Source: Bacteriovoracaceae bacterium UBA6261
GTDB taxonomy: Bacteria; Bdellovibrionota; Bacteriovoracia; Bacteriovoracales; Bacteriovoracaceae
Length of the DNA stretch: 17,633 bases
NCBI GenBank assembly: GCA_002440825.1
Contig: DJVH01000027.1
Location: 1 to 17,633 of the forward strand
Reading direction: 5' to 3'
Shown: positions 7,729 through 14,025 of the stretch, one piece after another
Layout of the letters: each line of letters starts with the position of its first letter
Numbering within the stretch: the first letter of the stretch is position 1
Made by a program: the position numbers and the translations under genes
Notes under the pieces: model-generated
What the model was told of the DNA's origin: nothing
What the model saw: only the letters and a program-made list of their open reading frames with translations
Database searches by the model: none

Positions 7729-7747
7729 AATCATTAACAAACAGCAA
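7719..7747 (-). promoter_or_regulatory. Predicted promoter of the GH26 gene
   Basis: On the minus strand TTGCTG (7747 to 7742) and TTTAAT (7724 to 7719) are 17 bases apart, and the ATG lies 8 bases after the -10 box. The -35 match is only three of six. The -35 box directly abuts that of the divergent polysaccharide promoter. Confidence 0.38.
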
Positions 7748-7776
7748 TTGATTACCGATTAACAATTAAATATTAA
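7748..7776 (+). promoter_or_regulatory. Predicted promoter of the polysaccharide locus
   Basis: TTGATT (7748-7753) and TATTAA (7771-7776) are spaced by 17 bases. The predicted start near 7783 leaves a leader of about ten bases containing GAGG (7784-7787), five bases before the GTG at 7793. Unlike the other promoters here, this one would give a short leadered mRNA. Confidence 0.5.
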
Positions 7777-7792
7777 GTTTATTGAGGCAACA

Positions 7793-8596
7793 GTGGCCCT
7801 TCAAAAGACAAAATTCGATTTCAAAATAAAAGAGGAGGATTCATCAATTGATGATTCCGCCTCGGGCGTTTTGAAATTTCATAATGTCCAAAGTCAGGAC
7901 ACTGGACCCGTTTCCGCTGTAAAAAAGCCTCTTCTCACTTTAAAAAAAGATAGAACTCAGGTTGAAGTCAAAAGAAAGAAATTCAAAAACCAAAACTATT
8001 TCAATGTAAAGAATCATATTGATTTGTTTGAGACTGGAAAATACTTCACTCATCTCATTGAAGAAGAAGGAAAAAAAAGTTTTGCCTTTTATGGCAACCC
8101 GGGACTGACTTCTGTCCATCATACTGTTCTTGGTCTTTCATCTTTTTTTAATTTCCATAAAAATTTTAAAGTTGTTCTGTTCATTGAGAAATTTGAAGGA
8201 TCTGAACTTCAAAAATTTCTGAAACCCACTCACAGTGAAATGGAACTTATCGACGCTGAAAGCGAAGAGTCAGTGGAATACTTTTCTTGTGACGGAGTTG
8301 ATATTGTCGAATATTGCAAGCTTCGCCATCTGGCCCATAAGATAGGTGCAGAAGCCTTTTCTGATTATCTGAATTCATGGATTAAGCGGGAGAGCCTTGT
8401 CTTGTGGACATTGCCTCAAAGCGCTGACCTGGACAGAGACAGAACCTTTTATCTTCCCATCATCAACGCCATTGATTCTGTCAGTCTCGTTGTTGATTCA
8501 GGAAAGAGCAACCGCAAAGATCTTGTGAACATGTATGAGTTTATGAGCAAGTATCAAATTCACGTCGAAGGCGCTGTTTTCTATAAATCCAACTGA
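7793..8596 (+). CDS. Degenerate BY-kinase/ParA-like protein lacking Walker A (first of two)
   Basis: This 267-residue protein has no recognisable catalytic motif, but its layout follows the CpsD/CapB/Wzc cytoplasmic ATPase domain. A charged N-terminal extension (1-95) is followed by a hydrophobic strand and loop where the P-loop should be (GNPGLTSVHH, 101-110). Here the invariant Lys and Ser/Thr of PGEGKST appear as Ser, Val and His. Next come strand KVVLFIEKF (126-134) in place of the Walker A' LLIDAD, then LVLWTLPQSAD (202-212) in place of hhIIDTPP, with Trp at the Asp position. It ends in a typical VSLVVDSGKSNRKDL plus IHVEGAVF segment. There is no tyrosine-rich tail. It starts with GTG, with GAGG five bases before. 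As first gene of the locus, ahead of a kinase-less co-polymerase, it is probably a non-catalytic regulator or scaffold. The fold assignment is by pattern only. Confidence 0.62.
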   Translation: MALQKTKFDFKIKEEDSSIDDSASGVLKFHNVQSQDTGPVSAVKKPLLTLKKDRTQVEVKRKKFKNQNYFNVKNHIDLFETGKYFTHLIEEEGKKSFAFYGNPGLTSVHHTVLGLSSFFNFHKNFKVVLFIEKFEGSELQKFLKPTHSEMELIDAESEESVEYFSCDGVDIVEYCKLRHLAHKIGAEAFSDYLNSWIKRESLVLWTLPQSADLDRDRTFYLPIINAIDSVSLVVDSGKSNRKDLVNMYEFMSKYQIHVEGAVFYKSN

Positions 8597-8604
8597 AGGT
8601 TAAA

Positions 8605-9186
8605 ATGCGACATAGTAAGATTGCTGAATTCTGGAAGCAAAACCTGGAAAAACAGGCAAAGCAAATTGCGATTTGCAATGTCGGGCACGTTGGTCTTCAG
8701 CAAAAATATATTTTACTTGTTCTTCATATCCTGAAGAACGAATTGGATTTTAAAAATAAAAAAATAGCTGTCATCAGTTTCAATTTTCATCAGGGAGTTT
8801 TTAAGGATCTGGTGAAAGAAATTAAACCTCAGTTTTTGCAAATTCCCAATCAGACAGGGGCCGATTTTTTAAACTGGAACTACCTTCTGAATCACAATAT
8901 TCCTGAAGACTATTTTGATGGCTACGATTTAGTGATCTGGGATCTGCCTGATCTGAATTTCATTGGACACAATAGTTCAGCGATGGAGAAATATTTTTCT
9001 CTGTTCGACGCTATGGATATCGTGGCTCTGCCCTCCAATGGAGGCGATGAAATAAATCATATAAAACGCATCAACAATTATTTTAATACCCATGGTTTTA
9101 AACTGCCAAACCTGGCGGAAAATATTTCGAAAGTGGATTCGAAACGAAACTTCATGTCTCTTATTAAAAAAGTCGCCGGTTTTTAA
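8605..9186 (+). CDS. Degenerate BY-kinase/ParA-like protein lacking Walker A lysine (second of two)
   Basis: A 193-residue protein with the same kind of layout as its upstream neighbour but little direct sequence similarity that I can see. The first strand QIAIC leads into NVGHVGLQQKY (25-35) where the Walker A loop is expected; the critical Lys and Ser/Thr positions appear as Gly, Leu and Gln. KKIAVISFNF (52-61) replaces Walker A'. The Walker B-like segment YDLVIWDLPDLNF (107-119) keeps an Asp, D113, matching IIDTPP of BY-kinases. The MDIVALPSNGG segment (137-147) matches the following strand. There is no tyrosine cluster at the C-terminus. A GAAGG overlapping the preceding stop codon, five bases before the ATG, and a gap of only 8 bases indicate co-expression with the first protein. 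The two may form a heteromeric complex; this is inference. Confidence 0.6.
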   Translation: MRHSKIAEFWKQNLEKQAKQIAICNVGHVGLQQKYILLVLHILKNELDFKNKKIAVISFNFHQGVFKDLVKEIKPQFLQIPNQTGADFLNWNYLLNHNIPEDYFDGYDLVIWDLPDLNFIGHNSSAMEKYFSLFDAMDIVALPSNGGDEINHIKRINNYFNTHGFKLPNLAENISKVDSKRNFMSLIKKVAGF

Positions 9187-9223
9187 AGCATAATTTTCCT
9201 CTCTAAAATTGAGATAAATATCT

Positions 9224-9238
9224 TTGATATCATATCAA
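9224..9238. promoter_or_regulatory. Palindrome TTGATATCATATCAA upstream of the co-polymerase gene
   Basis: Perfect inverted repeat with 7-base arms around a central C, in the 71-base gap before the co-polymerase gene. Its right arm overlaps a weak -10-like TATCAA (9233-9238), which lies 18 bases after TTGAGA (9209-9214). It ends 19 bases before the start codon. It resembles the palindrome at 7716-7728. It could be an operator for an internal promoter; evidence is limited to the symmetry. Confidence 0.3.
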
Positions 9239-9257
9239 TAACGGATATGGAGTGTTT

Positions 9258-10760
9258 TTGAACAAACTGGCGCCTTTGATTGATGGAACGACCATCATCA
9301 ATTTCACATTCATGGGAAAACTTTTTAAGCGCTACTTAAAAAGTTCGCTCGTCATCGCGGCAACATTGTTTGTTGCTGGCATGGTCTTTTATGTGGCACA
9401 GGAAAATTTTTACTGGACCTCCATCAGTTTTTCGGATGCAACTGTGGACAACAGCGATGCGGGACTGAGAAATCTTTCCAGCATGTTGGGAGAAAAGAAA
9501 GGCGGTCTTCGTGCCACTGACATTCTTAATTTGCGCTCGTCCATAGATTTTAACAGAAAGGTTGCGGAACAACTCATCAGCTCTGAATTTTTCAATCAGC
9601 TTCGGTTTGATCTGAGTATCCTAGGCAATAGCGGCGAATCAGCCAAGGCCCTTCGAAAAAAATGCAATGATAATGAAAAATGTCTTATTGAAGTTCTGGT
9701 GAAGAGGCTTCCTAAGTTTTATCAGATTTCTGATAAAGACCGAAGCGGAGTGAACTTTGTTCTGGAAGTGAAAGCTTTAGATGTCCTGACGGCCAATGTC
9801 CTCCTGAAAGTTATTGCTAAATCTGTTCTTGATTCAAGAATTGACGTTGTCCGGTTGTCTCTTAAAGATCAGGAAAAAATGAATACAAATATTCTGGTTA
9901 ATAAGAAAAAGGAAGTTGATGTCACTTCATTTTACGAGACTCAGGAAGAAAGAGACAGACTCGACAATGAGATGAAGGAAATTCAGGCTAAAGTCGATCA
10001 TCAACTCAATGTCCTGACAACGCTTCAGGATAATCTCAGCTCTGCTGAAGCTAATTATCAGCATTCCAAATCAATTTCTTCCAAAACGATCGACAATGAT
10101 GAAGTGGACGTCGAGTTAAGACGAAAACAACTTAGAGATAAAATTGAAAAATTAAATGCGGATCTTGTCGCTTTAGAAGATGTTTCGGCAAATCCATCAG
10201 AAGCAGACAAAGAGATCATTGCTCAGTTTAAAGCTGAAATTTCAGCAGCCAAGAAAAAACTCCGTTCGCTGGGAAAGGCGAGTGCTTCCGCCAACACCAG
10301 ACAATTTGTTGAATTAAACAAAGAAAAAGTTCAGTCAAAGGAAATGGAGTACAGAGTTCTTAAAGATCAAATGGCCAATGCCAAGCAATTATATGATGAA
10401 CTTGTTCTTAAGAAAAAAGATGTTTTAGGAAGGAAGATCAAGACGGATCAAAACCTGGAAATTTTAAAACCAAGCATTGAGTTCATCAAGAATCTAGAAA
10501 TGAAGATTGAACAGATGAAACTTTTGAGCGTCACTGTCGGACCAGATGTGCGATTTGACAGTTATGCTGCGACTCCCGAACCGGCCAAAAAGATCAGTCT
10601 GATTGTTTTAGCGGGATGCTTGTTTATTCTGGAATTCTTCGTTCTCATCTTTTATCTCTCTTTTAGATATTTCCTTGATTCCCATATTTATGACGAAAGC
10701 GACATTCACTCAATTTCACCTCAGTTAAAAATTATAGGAAACGGCCCCCGTTACGAATAA
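9258..10760 (+). CDS. Polysaccharide co-polymerase, Wzz/Wzc-like, without kinase domain
   Basis: Inner-membrane chain-length determinant or export co-polymerase with 500 residues. TM1 lies at about 30-47, followed by a large periplasmic region and TM2 at about 446-469. The periplasmic part is dominated by a long charged coiled coil (about 225-425), and a Pro-containing segment (TPEPAKK) precedes TM2 as in Wzz/Wzc/GumC proteins. The cytoplasmic tail after TM2 is only about 31 residues, so no BY-kinase is fused; the two degenerate kinase-like proteins upstream are obvious candidate partners. TTG at 9258 is preferred as start because GGAG (9249-9252) lies five bases before it; a GTG at 9252 would overlap that site. 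The length fits the periplasmic module of PCP-2 proteins rather than the shorter O-antigen Wzz. Confidence 0.85.
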   Translation: MNKLAPLIDGTTIINFTFMGKLFKRYLKSSLVIAATLFVAGMVFYVAQENFYWTSISFSDATVDNSDAGLRNLSSMLGEKKGGLRATDILNLRSSIDFNRKVAEQLISSEFFNQLRFDLSILGNSGESAKALRKKCNDNEKCLIEVLVKRLPKFYQISDKDRSGVNFVLEVKALDVLTANVLLKVIAKSVLDSRIDVVRLSLKDQEKMNTNILVNKKKEVDVTSFYETQEERDRLDNEMKEIQAKVDHQLNVLTTLQDNLSSAEANYQHSKSISSKTIDNDEVDVELRRKQLRDKIEKLNADLVALEDVSANPSEADKEIIAQFKAEISAAKKKLRSLGKASASANTRQFVELNKEKVQSKEMEYRVLKDQMANAKQLYDELVLKKKDVLGRKIKTDQNLEILKPSIEFIKNLEMKIEQMKLLSVTVGPDVRFDSYAATPEPAKKISLIVLAGCLFILEFFVLIFYLSFRYFLDSHIYDESDIHSISPQLKIIGNGPRYE

Positions 10761-10788
10761 TTGAGATGAATTGTCCGGTTAAGCTCAA

Positions 10789-10816
10789 TTGCTTATGCTT
10801 TGAGAGCTGATATAAT
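10789..10816 (+). promoter_or_regulatory. Predicted internal promoter of the SLBB gene, extended -10, leaderless
   Basis: A perfect TATAAT (10811-10816) is preceded by TGA, giving an extended -10 element. A weak TTGCTT -35-like hexamer (10789-10794) is 16 bases upstream. Six bases separate the -10 box from the ATG at 10823, and no Shine-Dalgarno site exists, so a leaderless transcript is expected. It would allow separate expression of the downstream glycosyltransferase block. Confidence 0.6.
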
Positions 10817-10822
10817 TTATTT

Positions 10823-11353
10823 ATGAAAAAAATTTTAACTGGCATTCTTGTGTATCAGCTACTCATTTTTCCTTCTGTTGTTTTAGCGGAAGAGAAAGTT
10901 TCGACTGCTTTTAAAGACATTGCACTTCCTTCTGATTTTGAAGGCGTAAAGAAAGAACCTGGTGCTGTTTATTATTCTTCCAGTGCAAAAGGAAAAGCAC
11001 TTATTCCGGTCAATGTTTGGGGAGAAGTCAATAAATCAGGCGTACACTTTGTTCCTGTGGATACAACTCTCGTTCAGGGGCTTTCTCTGGCAGGCGGTCC
11101 AAAATCCAGCGGCTCGCTGGATAAAGTAAAACTCACTCGAAGTGCTGATGGGAAAATTGAAGAATTCAAATTCAATCTGCAAGGCGGGGGAACACCTGAA
11201 GCCTATCAGATGAAGTTAAATCCGGGCGACACTATCTTTATTGAGAAAGAATTTTTTTATGAGAACCGTGCCTACTACACAAGCTTATTCGGTGTTATTG
11301 CGACAATTCTATCGACCGTTCTTTTATACAGACAGGTCAAAAAAGGTAATTAA
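10823..11353 (+). CDS. Short SLBB-domain polysaccharide export protein with C-terminal membrane segment
   Basis: A 176-residue protein with a signal peptide (residues 1-22, ending LAE) and one SLBB domain: VNVWGEVNKSGVHFVPVD, the TLVQGLSLAGGP segment and an LNPGDTIFIEKE ending are typical of Wza-family SLBB units. A C-terminal hydrophobic segment (about 151-168) ends in a basic tail. The N-terminal Poly_export (PES) domain of Wza is absent, so this is not a complete outer-membrane channel. It may be a periplasmic adaptor between the co-polymerase and an exporter encoded elsewhere, or a minimal exporter whose C-terminal helix spans a membrane, as the Wza C-terminal helices do. The stop and the next start overlap as TAATG. 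Confidence 0.8.
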   Translation: MKKILTGILVYQLLIFPSVVLAEEKVSTAFKDIALPSDFEGVKKEPGAVYYSSSAKGKALIPVNVWGEVNKSGVHFVPVDTTLVQGLSLAGGPKSSGSLDKVKLTRSADGKIEEFKFNLQGGGTPEAYQMKLNPGDTIFIEKEFFYENRAYYTSLFGVIATILSTVLLYRQVKKGN

Positions 11354-12246
11354 TGATTACATTAATTGTTCCAACACATAATCGCGCCTATGCTCTTGTT
11401 CAGGTGTTGGATACGTTTTATACACAAAAATTTCTCAGCGAAATTATCTTTGTCGATGATTGCAGCACAGACAACACTCAGAAAGTTATCGAAGAATTCA
11501 AAAGAAAATACACAGGTGTTCATACCACTTACCTTCGGAATGAAAAAAAGTCAGGGGCTTCCTTTTCACGGGCGAGAGGAGTAGAGAACTGTAAAACAGA
11601 CTATATTCTATTCTGTGATGACGATGAATTTCTGGAAGGCAACTATACTGAAGTGTGCTTAAGAAAGCTTCAGAACAAAGAAGCGGATATCGTTTCCGGA
11701 CGCCATTTTTACCGGTTGGTCGGTGAAGATATAAAAGAGGCCATTGCCAGATTCGGCTATGGATTGACCCGCACAAATGTTTTTGGTGGCATTCGCTACA
11801 AACTTTACACAGATGCCTGGTTCAAGGGAGATGTTGAATTACCTTTTACTCATGGGATCTTTATGACAACGAAATCGCTTCTGGAAAAATATAAAATCGA
11901 TCCTTATTATGCCAAGGGAAATGGTTTCAGAGAAGAAAGTGATTTTCAAATGAATGCTTTTCTAAACGGTCATAAAATTATCATGAGCAACGAAACCCAT
12001 TGCGTTCACATGAATATGAAAGAAGTGCGCACTGGCGGTCAGCGGGTAAACCGCTTGAAACGTTATTGGTACAATGTTTTTTATACAGCTTATTTTTTAA
12101 AAAAATATTTTAGTGGTATCAAAGTGAAGCTGGGGCATAGATATTCTTTTGGCGTCGCCATTAGTCTTTATGCATTGGCTGAATTCTTTGATTTTTTCAT
12201 CCGCCCTTTTTTAATTCTTCCTCGCAGACTGTTGAGTCGTGAATGA
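11353..12246 (+). CDS. Family 2 glycosyltransferase
   Basis: GT-A fold glycosyltransferase with 297 residues, presumably adding one sugar to the lipid-linked repeat unit at the cytoplasmic face. It opens with ITLIVPTHNR (2-11) and has the nucleotide-binding DDCSTDNT (35-42), the metal-binding DDDE (89-92) within YILFCDDDEF, and REESDFQMN near residue 195 at the acceptor/base position. The C-terminal stretch of about 268-293 is hydrophobic and aromatic-rich, suggesting membrane attachment. AAAGG lies six bases before the ATG. The donor and acceptor cannot be read from the sequence. Confidence 0.9.
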   Translation: MITLIVPTHNRAYALVQVLDTFYTQKFLSEIIFVDDCSTDNTQKVIEEFKRKYTGVHTTYLRNEKKSGASFSRARGVENCKTDYILFCDDDEFLEGNYTEVCLRKLQNKEADIVSGRHFYRLVGEDIKEAIARFGYGLTRTNVFGGIRYKLYTDAWFKGDVELPFTHGIFMTTKSLLEKYKIDPYYAKGNGFREESDFQMNAFLNGHKIIMSNETHCVHMNMKEVRTGGQRVNRLKRYWYNVFYTAYFLKKYFSGIKVKLGHRYSFGVAISLYALAEFFDFFIRPFLILPRRLLSRE

Positions 12247-13235
12247 AAACAGTTTTGATCGTAACCCCATTTAAAAACGAAGTCGGCGGTGTTGAGATTG
12301 TCACCAGTCAACTGGCCCGTATGCTTGAAAGTCAGAGCATCCATGTAGATTTTCTCACTCTGGATGAAGTCAGTTCACAAGGCGCAATAACAAAATTTCT
12401 TTCTAAAATTTGGGGTCCGCCTTATTTGACCGCAAAAAAGTATCGTCAGATGAAAACTGATCATTACGATGCAGTCATCTGCAACGGAGAATATTCATTA
12501 GGCATAAATCACAAAAATGCGATTGTTTATTTTCATGGAAGCTATTTAGGATTGAGAAATTCTAAAAAGGATCTTTCATTTTTTCACTTTGCGACCTTGA
12601 GCTGGCGAAGCTGGCTGCAAAAAAAAGGTTCTCAAGGCAAAAAGGTCGTTGCCGTTTCCAGATTTTTGGAAACAATTCTTAAAGACCAGGGAATCAAAGT
12701 GAATTTTATTATTTCCAACTTTGTTGATCCTGTTCAATTTTTCCCCATGAATGTTTCTAAAGAGCAGGATTTCGTTTTTACCGGACGCTTTGATGAGCAC
12801 GCAAAAGGATTCGATGTTCTAAGCAAACTATCAATGAACGGCCTGGATATAACTTGCTACACAGATAAAAGCAAACCGATGTCGAACCTTCGCTTTAAAC
12901 CTTTTATTCCCAATGCCGAATTAAACTCAGAGCTGAACCGCTATAAAGTTTTTATCTCTGCTTCCCGTTTTGAATCTTTTGGAATGGGCGCTGCTGAAGC
13001 CTTGAGTGCAGGACTCCCCATATTAATTGGTCCTGTTGGTTTTGGTCTTGAACTTCAATCAGAAATTCCTGAGTTTGTCGTGGAAGATTGGTCTGACGTA
13101 GCTGTCATAAAAAAGAGAGCACTGGACCTGCTGAGCAATCATGAACAGTACGGAAAGAAGGCGCATGCTTATGCTTTAAAAACATTCTCAGCGGAAGCAT
13201 TTATGAAAAAGTGGCTAGAGGTCCTGAATGCTTAA
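12243..13235 (+). CDS. Family 4 glycosyltransferase
   Basis: GT-B fold retaining glycosyltransferase with 330 residues. The N-terminal domain starts with VLIVTPF and has the GGVE loop (15-18). The C-terminal domain has VFTGRFDEHAKGFDVL (from about 178) and the EX7E signature within FESFGMGAAEALSAG (about 243-257), typical of GT4 nucleotide-sugar binding. It is shorter than many GT4 members, as expected for an exopolysaccharide enzyme. The start codon overlaps the preceding stop (ATGA), so translation is probably coupled. The sugar is unknown. Confidence 0.9.
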   Translation: MKTVLIVTPFKNEVGGVEIVTSQLARMLESQSIHVDFLTLDEVSSQGAITKFLSKIWGPPYLTAKKYRQMKTDHYDAVICNGEYSLGINHKNAIVYFHGSYLGLRNSKKDLSFFHFATLSWRSWLQKKGSQGKKVVAVSRFLETILKDQGIKVNFIISNFVDPVQFFPMNVSKEQDFVFTGRFDEHAKGFDVLSKLSMNGLDITCYTDKSKPMSNLRFKPFIPNAELNSELNRYKVFISASRFESFGMGAAEALSAGLPILIGPVGFGLELQSEIPEFVVEDWSDVAVIKKRALDLLSNHEQYGKKAHAYALKTFSAEAFMKKWLEVLNA

Positions 13236-14025
13236 CTGGAAAATCGAGAAACATGTCATCAGTGAGCTTGCCTATAATGGAACAAATATCATCAATCCAT
13301 GGGGTATTGAAACGGCCGATTCCTGGAGTTTCTTTTCAATGGAGGAAGGGGTCGGCTACCGCTACAAGGAAGTTTCGCGGACTGAAGAAATCAACGACCA
13401 GGAAATGAAATCCTGCGTCCATGTTCAGGCGCGGGAAGGCGATTGGCAAATCTGCACAGAGGACAGCATCGGCGATAATAAAATTATCCGAAAGGCTTCA
13501 CTCGAGTGCTTTGAAGATTCAATCTTCATGGATTTTGTCGTGCGAATGCGGTTTAAGAAAATATTTTTTGATCATGCAGAAATCGCAGGAAAGAAAATAG
13601 TTCATGAACAAAAAAATGTTTATCATCAATTTCCTGTAAAAAACGCCCACTTGATCGGTTCTTCTTTTTCCGTTGATATCAATATCCTGGACGCAAGCTG
13701 CGGGGAAAAATTTAAACCTCACCTGTACGTCAGAGATCATGGCGATGAATGGGTCGTGCACGCCCGTATGATTCCTGTAACGAGTGACAAAGATGTGTTG
13801 AAACTCTGCAGCCGTTATTTTTCAACATCGCCTTTGCCACAAATGGTGGCTTCCCCTGTTCTCGCTTTTCCCGCTGTAAAAAATTATCTCTGGTACAGGG
13901 GAGAGCACAGCCCTTATCGAAGTAAGCTTGGACGCTTTTTTAATTTAAATGCCTTTCCTATGGTTCGACTGAAAAAAGGCGAAAAACTTTTCTGGTCCGT
14001 GGAGATTAAAATCAATGGACAATAG
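13228..14025 (+). CDS. Unrecognised beta-rich protein of the polysaccharide locus
   Basis: I do not recognise this 265-residue protein. It has no signal peptide or membrane segment, so it is probably cytoplasmic. Alternating hydrophobic/polar strands with many aromatic residues (WGIETADSWSFF near residue 25, DHGDEWVVHARM near 174, YLWYRGEHSPYR near 216) suggest a beta-sandwich such as a mutarotase-like or carbohydrate-binding domain. The ATG sits 8 bases inside the GT4 gene, with AGAGG six bases upstream, and the 3' end overlaps the flippase gene by 11 bases. This embedding shows it belongs to the locus. A role in handling or modifying the repeat unit is plausible but not shown. Confidence 0.75.
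   Translation: MLNWKIEKHVISELAYNGTNIINPWGIETADSWSFFSMEEGVGYRYKEVSRTEEINDQEMKSCVHVQAREGDWQICTEDSIGDNKIIRKASLECFEDSIFMDFVVRMRFKKIFFDHAEIAGKKIVHEQKNVYHQFPVKNAHLIGSSFSVDINILDASCGEKFKPHLYVRDHGDEWVVHARMIPVTSDKDVLKLCSRYFSTSPLPQMVASPVLAFPAVKNYLWYRGEHSPYRSKLGRFFNLNAFPMVRLKKGEKLFWSVEIKINGQ

Noticed and set aside
7793..9186. Annotation of the two first polysaccharide genes as active ParA-type or tyrosine kinase ATPases
   Set aside because: Both lack the Walker A lysine and following Ser/Thr, so an active-enzyme label would be misleading. Only the fold resemblance is kept.
10759..10790. AATTGAG/CTCAATT hairpin after the co-polymerase gene as a terminator
   Set aside because: The stem is only 7 bp and AT-rich, the loop is 18 bases, and no T-run follows.
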